Source of the DNA: Anaerolineaceae bacterium | GTDB taxonomy: Bacteria > Chloroflexota > Anaerolineae > Aggregatilineales > Phototrophicaceae | Length of the DNA stretch: 64,000 bases | Direction: 5' to 3' | Assembly: GCA_016124855.1 (NCBI GenBank) | Contig: WGMX01000020.1 | Coordinates: forward strand, 248,001-312,000 | Shown: piece after piece, positions 1-6,788 of the stretch | How positions within the stretch are numbered: the first letter of the stretch is position 1 | How the letters are laid out: each line of letters begins with the position of its first letter | Program-made: the position numbers and the translations under genes | Notes under the pieces: generated by a model | Database searches by the model: none | Told to the model about the DNA's origin: nothing | Seen by the model: only the letters and a program-made list of their open reading frames with translations

Positions 1-757
1 GTTTCACACTTTGCGCCACATCGGTTCCCGCCATTCCGCGTGAGGTCATGAGCAAAGTCGGGCAGGTGATGCGTTTAATCATCTCCGCCGAAGCCAGTTG
101 ATAATCGACCCGCGCGTTAAAGGTCTTAAGATCAAATTGGACAGCAGCCTCAGTTGCAGTCACGTAATCCACTTCATTCCAGTTTGCCGAACCCGGTGCG
201 ATGAGCGCTTGCATGGTCTTTAAGCGTTCCTGATGCGGTTGGGTTTTAATCGACCGCAGCGCATTTAATGTCTTTTGCAGCCAAGCAGGTGGATTGTCGA
301 GATCAACAGGTGGCATATTGAAGGGGTGCAGCGGCGGATCAACCAGCACCAATGCGCGAACCAAGTCAGGATGAGCAGCAGCTAAGCGTCCTGCGATTTC
401 ACCACCCATCGAATGTCCTACTACAAAAACCTTGTCCAATTTCAGAGTACGGATGAGCGCTGCCATATCTTCAGTCAGTAATTCGGCTGAAAATCCGTGT
501 TCAATTCCTGACGAAAGTCCGTGACCTCTGAAGTCCGGCATTATCACATCATAGGCAGCTAAGGCTTCAGCCGTTCGCAGCCACGTAATGCCTGCGCTTT
601 GGAAACCATGCAGCAGCAGCACTGGCGGTTTGTTTCCACCTGTTCGTATGTAGTGAATATCCACATTATCAGCAGTGGTTACAGCCGCTATTTGCCAATG
701 GGCTGGCATGAGCTGCTCCAGCGGACGATAGTTCAGGATGTTTTGTGTATCCACCAT
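1..757 (-). CDS. alpha/beta hydrolase, 3' end cut by window edge
   Basis: Translation from the ATG at 757 gives an open frame to the window edge (252 codons). An oxyanion-hole segment LLLHGFQSAG is followed by DFRGHG and by the nucleophile elbow GHSMGG, the canonical order of the alpha/beta hydrolase fold; the Ser of GHSMGG would be the nucleophile. Near the edge CPTLLMTSRG fits the strand that precedes the acid residue, so only the last part with the catalytic His is missing. AAGGAGC lies just upstream of the start. Family members include esterases, epoxide hydrolases and lactonases; nothing here fixes the substrate. Probably cytoplasmic, with no signal peptide. It is a lone gene on this strand. 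Confidence 0.85.
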   Translation of the reverse strand, partial: MVDTQNILNYRPLEQLMPAHWQIAAVTTADNVDIHYIRTGGNKPPVLLLHGFQSAGITWLRTAEALAAYDVIMPDFRGHGLSSGIEHGFSAELLTEDMAALIRTLKLDKVFVVGHSMGGEIAGRLAAAHPDLVRALVLVDPPLHPFNMPPVDLDNPPAWLQKTLNALRSIKTQPHQERLKTMQALIAPGSANWNEVDYVTATEAAVQFDLKTFNARVDYQLASAEMIKRITCPTLLMTSRGMAGTDVAQSVK

Positions 758-862
758 GATTGCTCCTTCTACCCAAGTGATGCGGCCAGCATAAACCATA
801 ACGCTGCGTGAGGGTCAAGGGTGGATTTCTAGAGGTCTAAGCAGGTATCAAGGTGGCAGGGC

Positions 863-1234
863 TTATTCCAGCATAGGCTGCAAATAGTCTATTGCTTCAT
901 CCATATTTTGGAAGTACCGGGTGTTTTTGCTGCCGCGTGTATTGACCGCCGTTGTCTCGTTCATCATAACTTCGAGCGGATTAAACCCTACCAGAACACC
1001 CCGTGCTGCCATCGGATGGCTGTAAGCGCGGTGACCGTGTTGGCTGCGAAGGACATCTTTATCAGACTTCGTGACTTCCGCCCAATTGATAAGCACAACC
1101 ACAGGACGATCAACCGTATCCAGAGCCGATGCCATATCGTCCAGACAGTCTTTCAGCGTTTCGGCAGTCTGGTATCCCTGATAGCTTACGTAGAGAACAC
1201 GGTCTGGTTTCATCCATCGAATTTCATGCGCCAT
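863..1234 (-). CDS. small hypothetical protein, possible STAS/SpoIIAA-like fold
   Basis: A 123-residue soluble protein without signal peptide or membrane segment. It opens with a beta-rich stretch (EIRWMKPDRVLYVSYQG), then a helix, then the hydrophobic strand RPVVVLINWAEV, an arrangement reminiscent of the STAS/SpoIIAA-like 'lipid-binding or regulatory' fold in which a protein reports on an unknown partner. The similarity is by secondary-structure pattern only, not by a diagnostic motif. The gene is 105 bases upstream of the hydrolase on the same strand and may be co-transcribed with it. Function unknown. Confidence 0.7.
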   Translation of the reverse strand: MAHEIRWMKPDRVLYVSYQGYQTAETLKDCLDDMASALDTVDRPVVVLINWAEVTKSDKDVLRSQHGHRAYSHPMAARGVLVGFNPLEVMMNETTAVNTRGSKNTRYFQNMDEAIDYLQPMLE

Positions 1235-1426
1235 GCCTTTTGCCCCTTAATCAAATATTACAATACACATTATAACGGGATTGCAGCACTTAATAGTTGT
1301 GTTATTTAATGGATTAAGTAAATTGATCCGCACAAATCAAACCGTGTGAAACTTCCACACATTCAATAAAAATAGAATGAATGCATATGCACATAAGCCC
1401 CCGAATTATTGAGGATGCACAAACAA

Positions 1427-1445
1427 TTTGGCATTTCTTGCCAAA
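1427..1445. promoter_or_regulatory. operator-like inverted repeat
   Basis: TTTGGCA (1427-1433) and TGCCAAA (1439-1445) form a perfect 7-base dyad with a 5-base centre, the geometry of a site for a dimeric helix-turn-helix regulator. No regulator gene is adjacent in the window, so the binding protein is unknown and the assignment rests on symmetry alone. Confidence 0.3.
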
Positions 1446-1558
1446 AAGCTGATACACTATTAGTGCTTTCAAGCCCATACGAGCCGTCTGCTAATATGCT
1501 TTACTAATTAAAAGCATTCGAGTTCGCCAAGTGCGATCAGCATAATTTAGGTGCTATT

Positions 1559-1705
1559 ATGTTCGTAGACCCTGCAAGACTGGCACACAGACACCGCAGA
1601 TTGCTACATCCGGTTTCATCATCGATCTACCAACCTCCTGCTGTCTCGCCCATTTTGGATTCGCTGTTCGTTTCGGCTGCTGCACCTTTCTTAATTGATT
1701 TCTGA
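1559..1705 (+). CDS. possible 48-residue leader ORF upstream of the dehydrogenase
   Basis: The ATG at 1559 opens 48 codons (MFVDPARLAHRHRRLLHP...) and stops 14 bases before the hairpin at 1719. The peptide is rich in Arg, His, Ser and Ala and does not show a run of a single regulatory amino acid; the ribosome site is weak. It is listed because it sits directly before an intrinsic terminator that is itself only 30 bases before a real start codon. It could equally be chance. Confidence 0.25.
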   Translation: MFVDPARLAHRHRRLLHPVSSSIYQPPAVSPILDSLFVSAAAPFLIDF

Positions 1706-1718
1706 TTTTGCTACATAG

Positions 1719-1778
1719 AACTGATCTGGCTGAATTCGGATTTTAAAAAATCCGGGGCTGGTCGCATCAGTTTTTTTT
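1719..1778 (+). terminator. terminator/attenuator-like hairpin 30 bases before the dehydrogenase start
   Basis: An outer stem AACTGAT (1719-1725) pairs with ATCAGTT (1766-1772) and an inner stem CGGATTTT (1737-1744) pairs with AAAATCCG (1747-1754). The outer arm runs straight into eight T residues (1771-1778), as in an intrinsic terminator pointing rightwards. No plus-strand gene precedes it, so the obvious role would be control of readthrough into the dehydrogenase/GNAT pair. Confidence 0.5.
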
Positions 1779-1808
1779 GCGTTCACAGGTTCGCACAAAG
1801 GTTAATAA

Positions 1809-3254
1809 ATGTCCGCTTTTATGTTTAAACAATTGATTAATGGTGAATGGGTTGACGCTGGCAACGGTGGCACATGGCCTCTGCTGAATCCGGCTACCGA
1901 GCAAGTGCTGTTGGATATTCCATTTGGAAATGGGGGGGATGCCCGTGCTGCTGTTGATGCCGCAGCCGCTGCCTTCCCTGAATGGTCACGCAAAACGCCC
2001 TATCAACGTGCCGAAGTCTTAATGAAAGCGGCGGATTGGATACTGGCACATGTTGACGAAATGGCGGTTATTACCACCGAAGAAAGTGGTAAACCGATTG
2101 GCGAATCACTGGCCGAATGGCGCAGCGCTGCCAATTACATTATATGGAATGCCGAAGAAGCTAAACGCGCTTATGGGCGAACCATTCCGGCGCGGGTGGC
2201 GACTCGCCGCATCATGGTGGTACAGCAGCCGCTCGGTGTCATCGGAACAATCACCGCATGGAACTTCCCTGTTTATAACGTGGTACGCTGCTGGTCGGCT
2301 GCGCTGGCTGCGGGCTGCACCGTAGTTGGTCGTCCATCCGAATATACGCCGCGTTCAGCCATGATGATGGCGCAGGCTTTCCACGAATCAGGCGCGCCTG
2401 CAGGTGTCATCAACTGCATTAACGGCGATCCGGCAGAGATGGCACAGGTCATGCTCAAGGATGCGCGCGTCCGAAAGATCAGCTTTACGGGCAGCACACG
2501 CGTGGGCAAACTGCTCATGGATGGCGCATCTCAAACCATCACTAAATTGGCACTGGAATTGGGAGGCAATGCCCCGTGTGTCATCTTCCCGGATGTCAAT
2601 GTCGAAGAAGTCGCCAAGCAGTCGGTCGCGTGGAAATATCGCAATGCGGGTCAAGTGTGTGTCGCCCCGCAGCGCTTTTATGTGCACAGCAAAATCGCTG
2701 ATGAATTTACAGATCGTGTCGCCAAAGCCTCGCGTAATTTGCGCGTGGGTAATGGACTCATCAAAAGCACTGAAACTGGCCCACTGATTAACGCGGTTCA
2801 ACGGGATCGGGTCGAGGCGCTGGTCACCGAAGCCGTTGCCGCCGGAGCGACCACCCTCAGCGGCGGATCGCGCCCCTGTGATATGCCAGCCGGTTACTTC
2901 TACAGCCCGACGGTTGTCACCGGACTAAAAGACTCGATGCGCCTGTATACCGAAGAAATTTTCGGGCCGGTCATGCCCATTGTCACTTTCGACGATACCG
3001 ACCAAGTGTTAGCGATGGCCAATGCGACACCTTATGGCTTGGCGGCGTTCGTCCAAACCAACGATTTGAATACATCCGTCCGCATGTACGAGGGGCTCGA
3101 ATTTGGCATGGTGTGCGTCAACGATTGGCTGCCTGCCACGCCCGAAGCACCTTTCGGCGGCGTTAAACAAAGTGGACTCGGTCGCGAATGCGGCCTTGAA
3201 GGTCTGGAGGAGTATATGGAAAGCAAAACCGTATTTATAGGAGGTGTGTCATGA
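1809..3254 (+). CDS. NAD(P)-dependent aldehyde dehydrogenase (succinate-semialdehyde dehydrogenase-like)
   Basis: A full-length (481 residues) member of the aldehyde dehydrogenase superfamily, which oxidises aldehydes to acids with NAD(P)+. The core is intact: AWNFPVYN with the oxyanion Asn152, the nucleotide-fold FTGST (226-230), the general base Glu250 in LELGG and the catalytic Cys284 in NAGQVCVAPQRF. The C-terminal EEIFGPVMPI and PFGGVKQSGLGRE motifs are also present. The usual cofactor-ribose Lys in 'KPSExTP' is Arg175 here (GRPSEYTP). Overall resemblance is to the GabD/succinate-semialdehyde branch, but the substrate is not proven. AAAGG precedes the ATG. The stop overlaps the next gene by 4 bases, so the two are translationally coupled. 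Confidence 0.9.
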   Translation: MSAFMFKQLINGEWVDAGNGGTWPLLNPATEQVLLDIPFGNGGDARAAVDAAAAAFPEWSRKTPYQRAEVLMKAADWILAHVDEMAVITTEESGKPIGESLAEWRSAANYIIWNAEEAKRAYGRTIPARVATRRIMVVQQPLGVIGTITAWNFPVYNVVRCWSAALAAGCTVVGRPSEYTPRSAMMMAQAFHESGAPAGVINCINGDPAEMAQVMLKDARVRKISFTGSTRVGKLLMDGASQTITKLALELGGNAPCVIFPDVNVEEVAKQSVAWKYRNAGQVCVAPQRFYVHSKIADEFTDRVAKASRNLRVGNGLIKSTETGPLINAVQRDRVEALVTEAVAAGATTLSGGSRPCDMPAGYFYSPTVVTGLKDSMRLYTEEIFGPVMPIVTFDDTDQVLAMANATPYGLAAFVQTNDLNTSVRMYEGLEFGMVCVNDWLPATPEAPFGGVKQSGLGRECGLEGLEEYMESKTVFIGGVS

Positions 3255-3931
3255 ACGCCAAAATAGTGCCCAGAACGATGGTTGTGCCAACACAGGCCAA
3301 GTTTGCCCGTCCGTTGGCGAAGATGCAGAGCGTGATCTTCCCGACGCTCACCCATGATGAACTCTTGCGCGAGGAACATTACCTGCACCATATTCAACTG
3401 TTTCCACAGGGGCAGTTTACAGCCTTGGTGCATCATGGTGAAAAGTGGACGGTCGCCGGTTCAACCGTCACCTTCCGTGTGAAGTGGTCATTCTTCGAGA
3501 AGCCACACACCTTTGTCGAAGCGGTATCTGATGGTTGGATGGACAACCACGATCCCGAAGGCGAATGGCTTTATGGTGGCGACTTGAGCATTCATCCTGA
3601 TTATCGCGGTTTACGCTTGGCAAGCCAGCTTTATGATGCGCGTAAAGCATTGGTGCGCCGCATGAACCTCAAAGGCGAAGTGGCTGGCGGGATGCTGCCC
3701 GGTTATCATCGCTACCGTGAGCAAATGGGCATTGAAGCCTACGTGGATAAAGTCGTTCATGGTGAATTAACCGACCCGACCCTGACCCCGCAGTTACGCA
3801 ACGGCTTTAAAGTCAAAGCGGTGCTTTATGATCACATCACGGATCCACGTTCAGATAATTGTGCGGCGCTGATTGTCCGTCCGAACCCGGGTTATGTGCC
3901 GTTTAGTGTACGTCGTTATGCTTTAATTTAA
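3251..3931 (+). CDS. GNAT-family N-acetyltransferase
   Basis: A 226-residue cytoplasmic protein. The segment GDLSIHPDYRGLRLASQLYD is the beta-4/alpha-3 signature of the GNAT fold, with the acetyl-CoA pyrophosphate-binding loop R-G-L-R-L-A. It is followed by a helix (ARKALVRRMNL) and a strand with a GGMLPGYHRY loop. The start codon lies inside the stop region of the aldehyde dehydrogenase (ATGA overlap), so the two products probably act on the same metabolite, for example an amino aldehyde or amino acid; that is inference. The C-terminal part is longer than in minimal GNATs (about 150 residues) and its role is unknown. Confidence 0.75.
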   Translation: MNAKIVPRTMVVPTQAKFARPLAKMQSVIFPTLTHDELLREEHYLHHIQLFPQGQFTALVHHGEKWTVAGSTVTFRVKWSFFEKPHTFVEAVSDGWMDNHDPEGEWLYGGDLSIHPDYRGLRLASQLYDARKALVRRMNLKGEVAGGMLPGYHRYREQMGIEAYVDKVVHGELTDPTLTPQLRNGFKVKAVLYDHITDPRSDNCAALIVRPNPGYVPFSVRRYALI

Positions 3932-3987
3932 CCGAGAATCGAGGTAAACAAATCAATCCGTAATGGAAAACATAGAAACGTCTTGGT

Positions 3988-4018
3988 AGGGGCGACATCG
4001 GCAAACGGGGTCGCCCCT
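3988..4018. repeat. TAGGGGCGAC hairpin, terminator-like intergenic repeat
   Basis: AGGGGCGAC (3988-3996) and GTCGCCCCT (4010-4018) form a perfect 9-base stem with a 13-base loop just after the GNAT gene. There is no T-run, so it is not a textbook terminator. The sequence is of the type that recurs between genes in Chloroflexota and some other environmental genomes, which suggests a dispersed palindromic element; only one copy is in this window. Confidence 0.55.
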
Positions 4019-4087
4019 GCTGATTCTTACCCCATTCCAAATGCGCTATAATGTGAACGAAGATATGTATGGAGAAAGTTCAGACTG

Positions 4088-4513
4088 ATGAGCGATCATC
4101 CTGTAACCGTGACATTACCCGAAGCACTTTATGCCCCTATAAGCCAGATTGCTGAAGCCAAATCCCAATCGGTTGAAAGCGTTGTGGTCGAACAACTTCA
4201 ATCTGTACTTTCAATAAAACTGCCTTCCTTACCATCAGACGAAGAGTCCGAACTGATTGCCTTTAAATTCCTCTCAGATGATACCCTTCGCAATATTGCC
4301 CGTGAGCAAATGCCTAATCGGCTTCAAGACCAAATGCAGCGTCTTATGGATCGAAACAATTTCGGCACTATTACGCCACAAGAGCACCAACAACTGACTG
4401 ACTTGGTTGAACGTGGACAGCGCCTCACCCTTCGCAAAGCGTGGGCCGCCGGAGTGCTCATGGAACGTGGTTATTCAATAACAGGCGACGATTTTACGGC
4501 TGAGCATGAGTGA
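4088..4513 (+). CDS. hypothetical protein coupled to HNH nuclease
   Basis: A 141-residue soluble protein. The first 50 residues (VTVTLPEALYAPISQIAEAKSQ, then SVESVVVEQLQSVL) have the beta-strand plus two-helix pattern of ribbon-helix-helix DNA-binding domains. The rest is helical, charged and unassigned. It overlaps the HNH gene by 8 bases, so the two products are made together. A DNA-binding or antitoxin-like partner for the nuclease is plausible but not shown. Confidence 0.65.
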   Translation: MSDHPVTVTLPEALYAPISQIAEAKSQSVESVVVEQLQSVLSIKLPSLPSDEESELIAFKFLSDDTLRNIAREQMPNRLQDQMQRLMDRNNFGTITPQEHQQLTDLVERGQRLTLRKAWAAGVLMERGYSITGDDFTAEHE

Positions 4514-4847
4514 ACTCTCGTGGGCGCAAATCGTCCGTCTGGTTCACGAGCGTGCCAGAGACTGCTGTGAATATTGTCGTACCTGCCAGCGGGTCTCGGG
4601 TCAAGCTATGCATGTTGAGCATATTATTCCATCGGGCGGCGATCATCCCGATAACTTGTGTTTAGCCTGTGCCGATTGTAATCTCAGTAAAGCTCAAGCG
4701 ACTTTTGCTACGGATTCGGAAACCAATCGGACAATTGTGTTATTCAATCCACGTCAGCAGCATTGGACAGACCATTTCGCGTGGATAGAGATGGCGCACG
4801 AATTGTTGGCCGAACGCCAACTGGTCGCGTTACTGTCCAACGTTTGA
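4506..4847 (+). CDS. HNH endonuclease
   Basis: A 113-residue stand-alone HNH nuclease. Two zinc-knuckle pairs, C21-x2-C24 and C55-x2-C58, bracket the catalytic stretch HVEHIIP (His36, His39), and Asn59 follows in CADCNLSK, giving the H-N-(N/H) set that binds a divalent metal and cleaves DNA. This small McrA-like form occurs widely in bacteria, often without known targets. It overlaps the upstream 141-residue gene by 8 bases. There is no methylase nearby, so a classical restriction system is not supported. Confidence 0.85.
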   Translation: MSELSWAQIVRLVHERARDCCEYCRTCQRVSGQAMHVEHIIPSGGDHPDNLCLACADCNLSKAQATFATDSETNRTIVLFNPRQQHWTDHFAWIEMAHELLAERQLVALLSNV

Positions 4848-4974
4848 AAATGAACATCGAACGGATTGTCACGGCGCGGCGAATCTGGATCAAAGCAGGC
4901 GAACATCCACCAATTTGATTTTGGCATCCGTAAATCAGTGATCACCTTGGCTGATTCTAGTGGGGAATTTTACA

Positions 4975-5358
4975 TTACCAAATAACTGACACAGGATATT
5001 GTTTGATTTTGGTATCTTTGCTGAGAATTGTCATATTTTCTACGGTAGCTTGAGCGATCAAGATACGGTCAAATGGGTCGTGATGATGATTGGGCAAACT
5101 ACTCAATCTCAACACATGACTTGGATAAATAGGCAAGATTTCAATCCCATTTACACGATACGTTTCCACAATGTCGTCAAGTGAAAAGTTTACGTCCATT
5201 TTTCCTACAGCATTTTTAATTTGAATCTCCCAAATGTTGACCACACTCATAACAGGTTCATTATTTTCATCATCTAAGAAAGAACGAGCGTTTGCCGAGA
5301 GTTGATTTGGCTTGCTAATCCACCAAATGAAAGTATGGGTGTCCAGCAACAGTTTCAT
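4975..5358 (-). CDS. PIN-domain ribonuclease toxin (VapC-like)
   Basis: A 127-residue PIN domain with the acidic metal-binding set Asp6 (LLLDTHTFIWW), Glu44 (NIWEIQIK), Asp94/Asp97 (HHHDPFDR) and Asp115 (LSKDTKI). HxDPFDRxLIAQA marks the VapC subgroup normally paired with Phd/YefM-type antitoxins, and such an antitoxin lies directly upstream with a 4-base ATGA overlap. VapC toxins cleave tRNA or rRNA when the antitoxin is lost; the target here is unknown. All key residues are present, so it should be active. Confidence 0.9.
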   Translation of the reverse strand: MKLLLDTHTFIWWISKPNQLSANARSFLDDENNEPVMSVVNIWEIQIKNAVGKMDVNFSLDDIVETYRVNGIEILPIYPSHVLRLSSLPNHHHDPFDRILIAQATVENMTILSKDTKIKQYPVSVIW

Positions 5359-5591
5359 TCATCACCTAACCAAAAACTGTCCGGCAGTGGTTCGTCAAAG
5401 TCATCATGCATCACCATCGCATTAGGAAACAAACCAGCCAACTGCTTGCGTGGTAATTTTTTAACAGGCAAGACCCTTGCCACAGGCTGACCATTCTCAG
5501 TCAGAATAATTTCTGTATCCTTGTCCAACAAAGATAGCAGCGTATCTTTTACCGCTTGAAGCGTCGTGATGTCTAACGTTTTTGTGACCAT
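5355..5591 (-). CDS. Phd/YefM-type antitoxin
   Basis: A 78-residue protein that precedes and overlaps the VapC-like gene. TEIILTENGQPVARVLPVKKL is the strand-turn-strand of the Phd/YefM DNA-binding fold, and the acidic C-terminus (MVMHDDFDEPLPDSFWLGDE) fits the segment that wraps and inhibits the PIN toxin. Members usually autoregulate their own promoter, which would lie at about 5592-5650. GGGGAG lies upstream of the start at 5591. Confidence 0.85.
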   Translation of the reverse strand: MVTKTLDITTLQAVKDTLLSLLDKDTEIILTENGQPVARVLPVKKLPRKQLAGLFPNAMVMHDDFDEPLPDSFWLGDE

Positions 5592-5701
5592 TGCTATAGC
5601 TCCCCTCCCAACAAAATCATCACTATTCTAGCATAATTAGGGGAAACTCTGAGGAACGACAAGCTGCAAATTGAGATCGCGACCTCATTATCGGAGATAC
5701 T

Positions 5702-6748
5702 TCAATCCGGTACAGCCTCAATGACACTCATCACTGAGCGCGTTGCAATGACTCGTGTGAGATGAAAGCCGGATGCATCGAGCAGTTTGGCAAACTGCGC
5801 TTCTGAACGTTCCTGCCCCCCAACCATGACCATCATATTGAGATCCGATTTCAAGATCGATTGGCTCTTGGGAGCGGAATCAATCTGTGCCGGGATGACA
5901 CGCTCAACCAGCAGGAGTTTATGGTCTGGCGACATGACACGGCGGCAGTTCTTGAGGATCGCGACACTCTGTTCATCATCCCAGTCGTGGACGACACGTG
6001 ATAGAAGGTACATATCGCCGCCGCTTGGCACAGACACAAAGAAATCGCCACCGATGCTCGTACAGCGGTCACTTAATTCCGCCTCTGTGATGTGGGCAAC
6101 TGCTCCTTCAGCCACATGCGGCGAATCAAAGAGTATTCCCTTCACCTGTGGATGATGCTTCAGGATATTGATGAGCAGGCTTCCGTTACCCCCGCCAATA
6201 TCGACAAGCGTCTGAACCGATGAAAAATCATAACTTTCAAGCAGCGCTTGATTGAACACGCCGATCAGATTCGCCATGCTTTCATCAAACAGTTGCGATT
6301 GTTCAAGATGCTGCGCGCGGTACTGCCAGACATCCATGCCATATTGGTGCTTAAAAGCGGTTTCGCCCGTTTTGAGGGTATGGAGAAGATCACCCCACGC
6401 CCGAAAATGTTCTTTATCCAATTGGCTTAGCGCCCATGCCCGCAGCGAACCGGGAACATCTTTTCGCAGAGTCGCACCAACTGGCGTGAGCGCGAACTGG
6501 TCATTTGCATCGCGTGTTAAAAGGTCGATGCTGACAAGCGTTGATAAGAAGCGATAGAGAGAAGGTTCATGCGTGCCGGTTGCTTCCGCCAGTTCAAGCG
6601 CGGTTTTGGCTTCGTCCCCGATCAAATCAGGAACGCCGAGTTTGACCACCGCATAGATCGCACTCGCGACCAGAAGACCTGATGTAAGCCGGAGCATGAC
6701 TTCCGAAGGCGATCCGCCGCTTGGCTGAGAAGTATCCTGTACGCCCAT
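5702..6748 (-). CDS. SAM-dependent O-methyltransferase (hydroxyneurosporene/acetylserotonin OMT-like)
   Basis: A 348-residue class I methyltransferase of the plant/bacterial small-molecule OMT type. An N-terminal winged-helix dimerisation domain (to about 100) precedes the SAM-binding loop LVDIGGGNGS (181-190) and the acidic Asp208. The catalytic-base motif HDWDD (254-258) lies in LLSRVVHDWDDEQS. The ATG at 6748 is preferred over in-frame codons further upstream because AGAGG lies 8 bases before it and it clears the stop of the TPR gene by 40 bases. The acceptor is unknown; relatives methylate carotenoids, polyketides or indoles, and no biosynthetic genes adjoin it. Confidence 0.85.
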   Translation of the reverse strand: MGVQDTSQPSGGSPSEVMLRLTSGLLVASAIYAVVKLGVPDLIGDEAKTALELAEATGTHEPSLYRFLSTLVSIDLLTRDANDQFALTPVGATLRKDVPGSLRAWALSQLDKEHFRAWGDLLHTLKTGETAFKHQYGMDVWQYRAQHLEQSQLFDESMANLIGVFNQALLESYDFSSVQTLVDIGGGNGSLLINILKHHPQVKGILFDSPHVAEGAVAHITEAELSDRCTSIGGDFFVSVPSGGDMYLLSRVVHDWDDEQSVAILKNCRRVMSPDHKLLLVERVIPAQIDSAPKSQSILKSDLNMMVMVGGQERSEAQFAKLLDASGFHLTRVIATRSVMSVIEAVPD

Positions 6749-6788
6749 AGCCATCACCTCTTGTAAAATTGAGTTCCTCACATACCGA

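Larger units (their letters stand above)
1235..1808. other. 574-base regulatory intergenic region before the aldehyde dehydrogenase
   Basis: This divergent region separates the minus-strand small gene from the plus-strand dehydrogenase. It is AT-rich on the left. It holds an operator-like dyad at 1427-1445, a possible 48-codon leader ORF at 1559-1705 and a hairpin followed by a T-run at 1719-1778. No convincing pair of -35 and -10 boxes was found, so the transcription start is not placed. Confidence 0.6.

Noticed and set aside
599..811. Plus-strand open frame over the hydrolase 5' end
   Set aside because: It lies antisense to the clear alpha/beta hydrolase frame and shows no protein-like pattern.
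908..1309. 133-codon plus-strand frame opposite the small gene at 863-1234
   Set aside because: The minus-strand frame has an alternating strand/helix pattern and no Cys/Arg bias; the plus-strand frame looks like a shadow.
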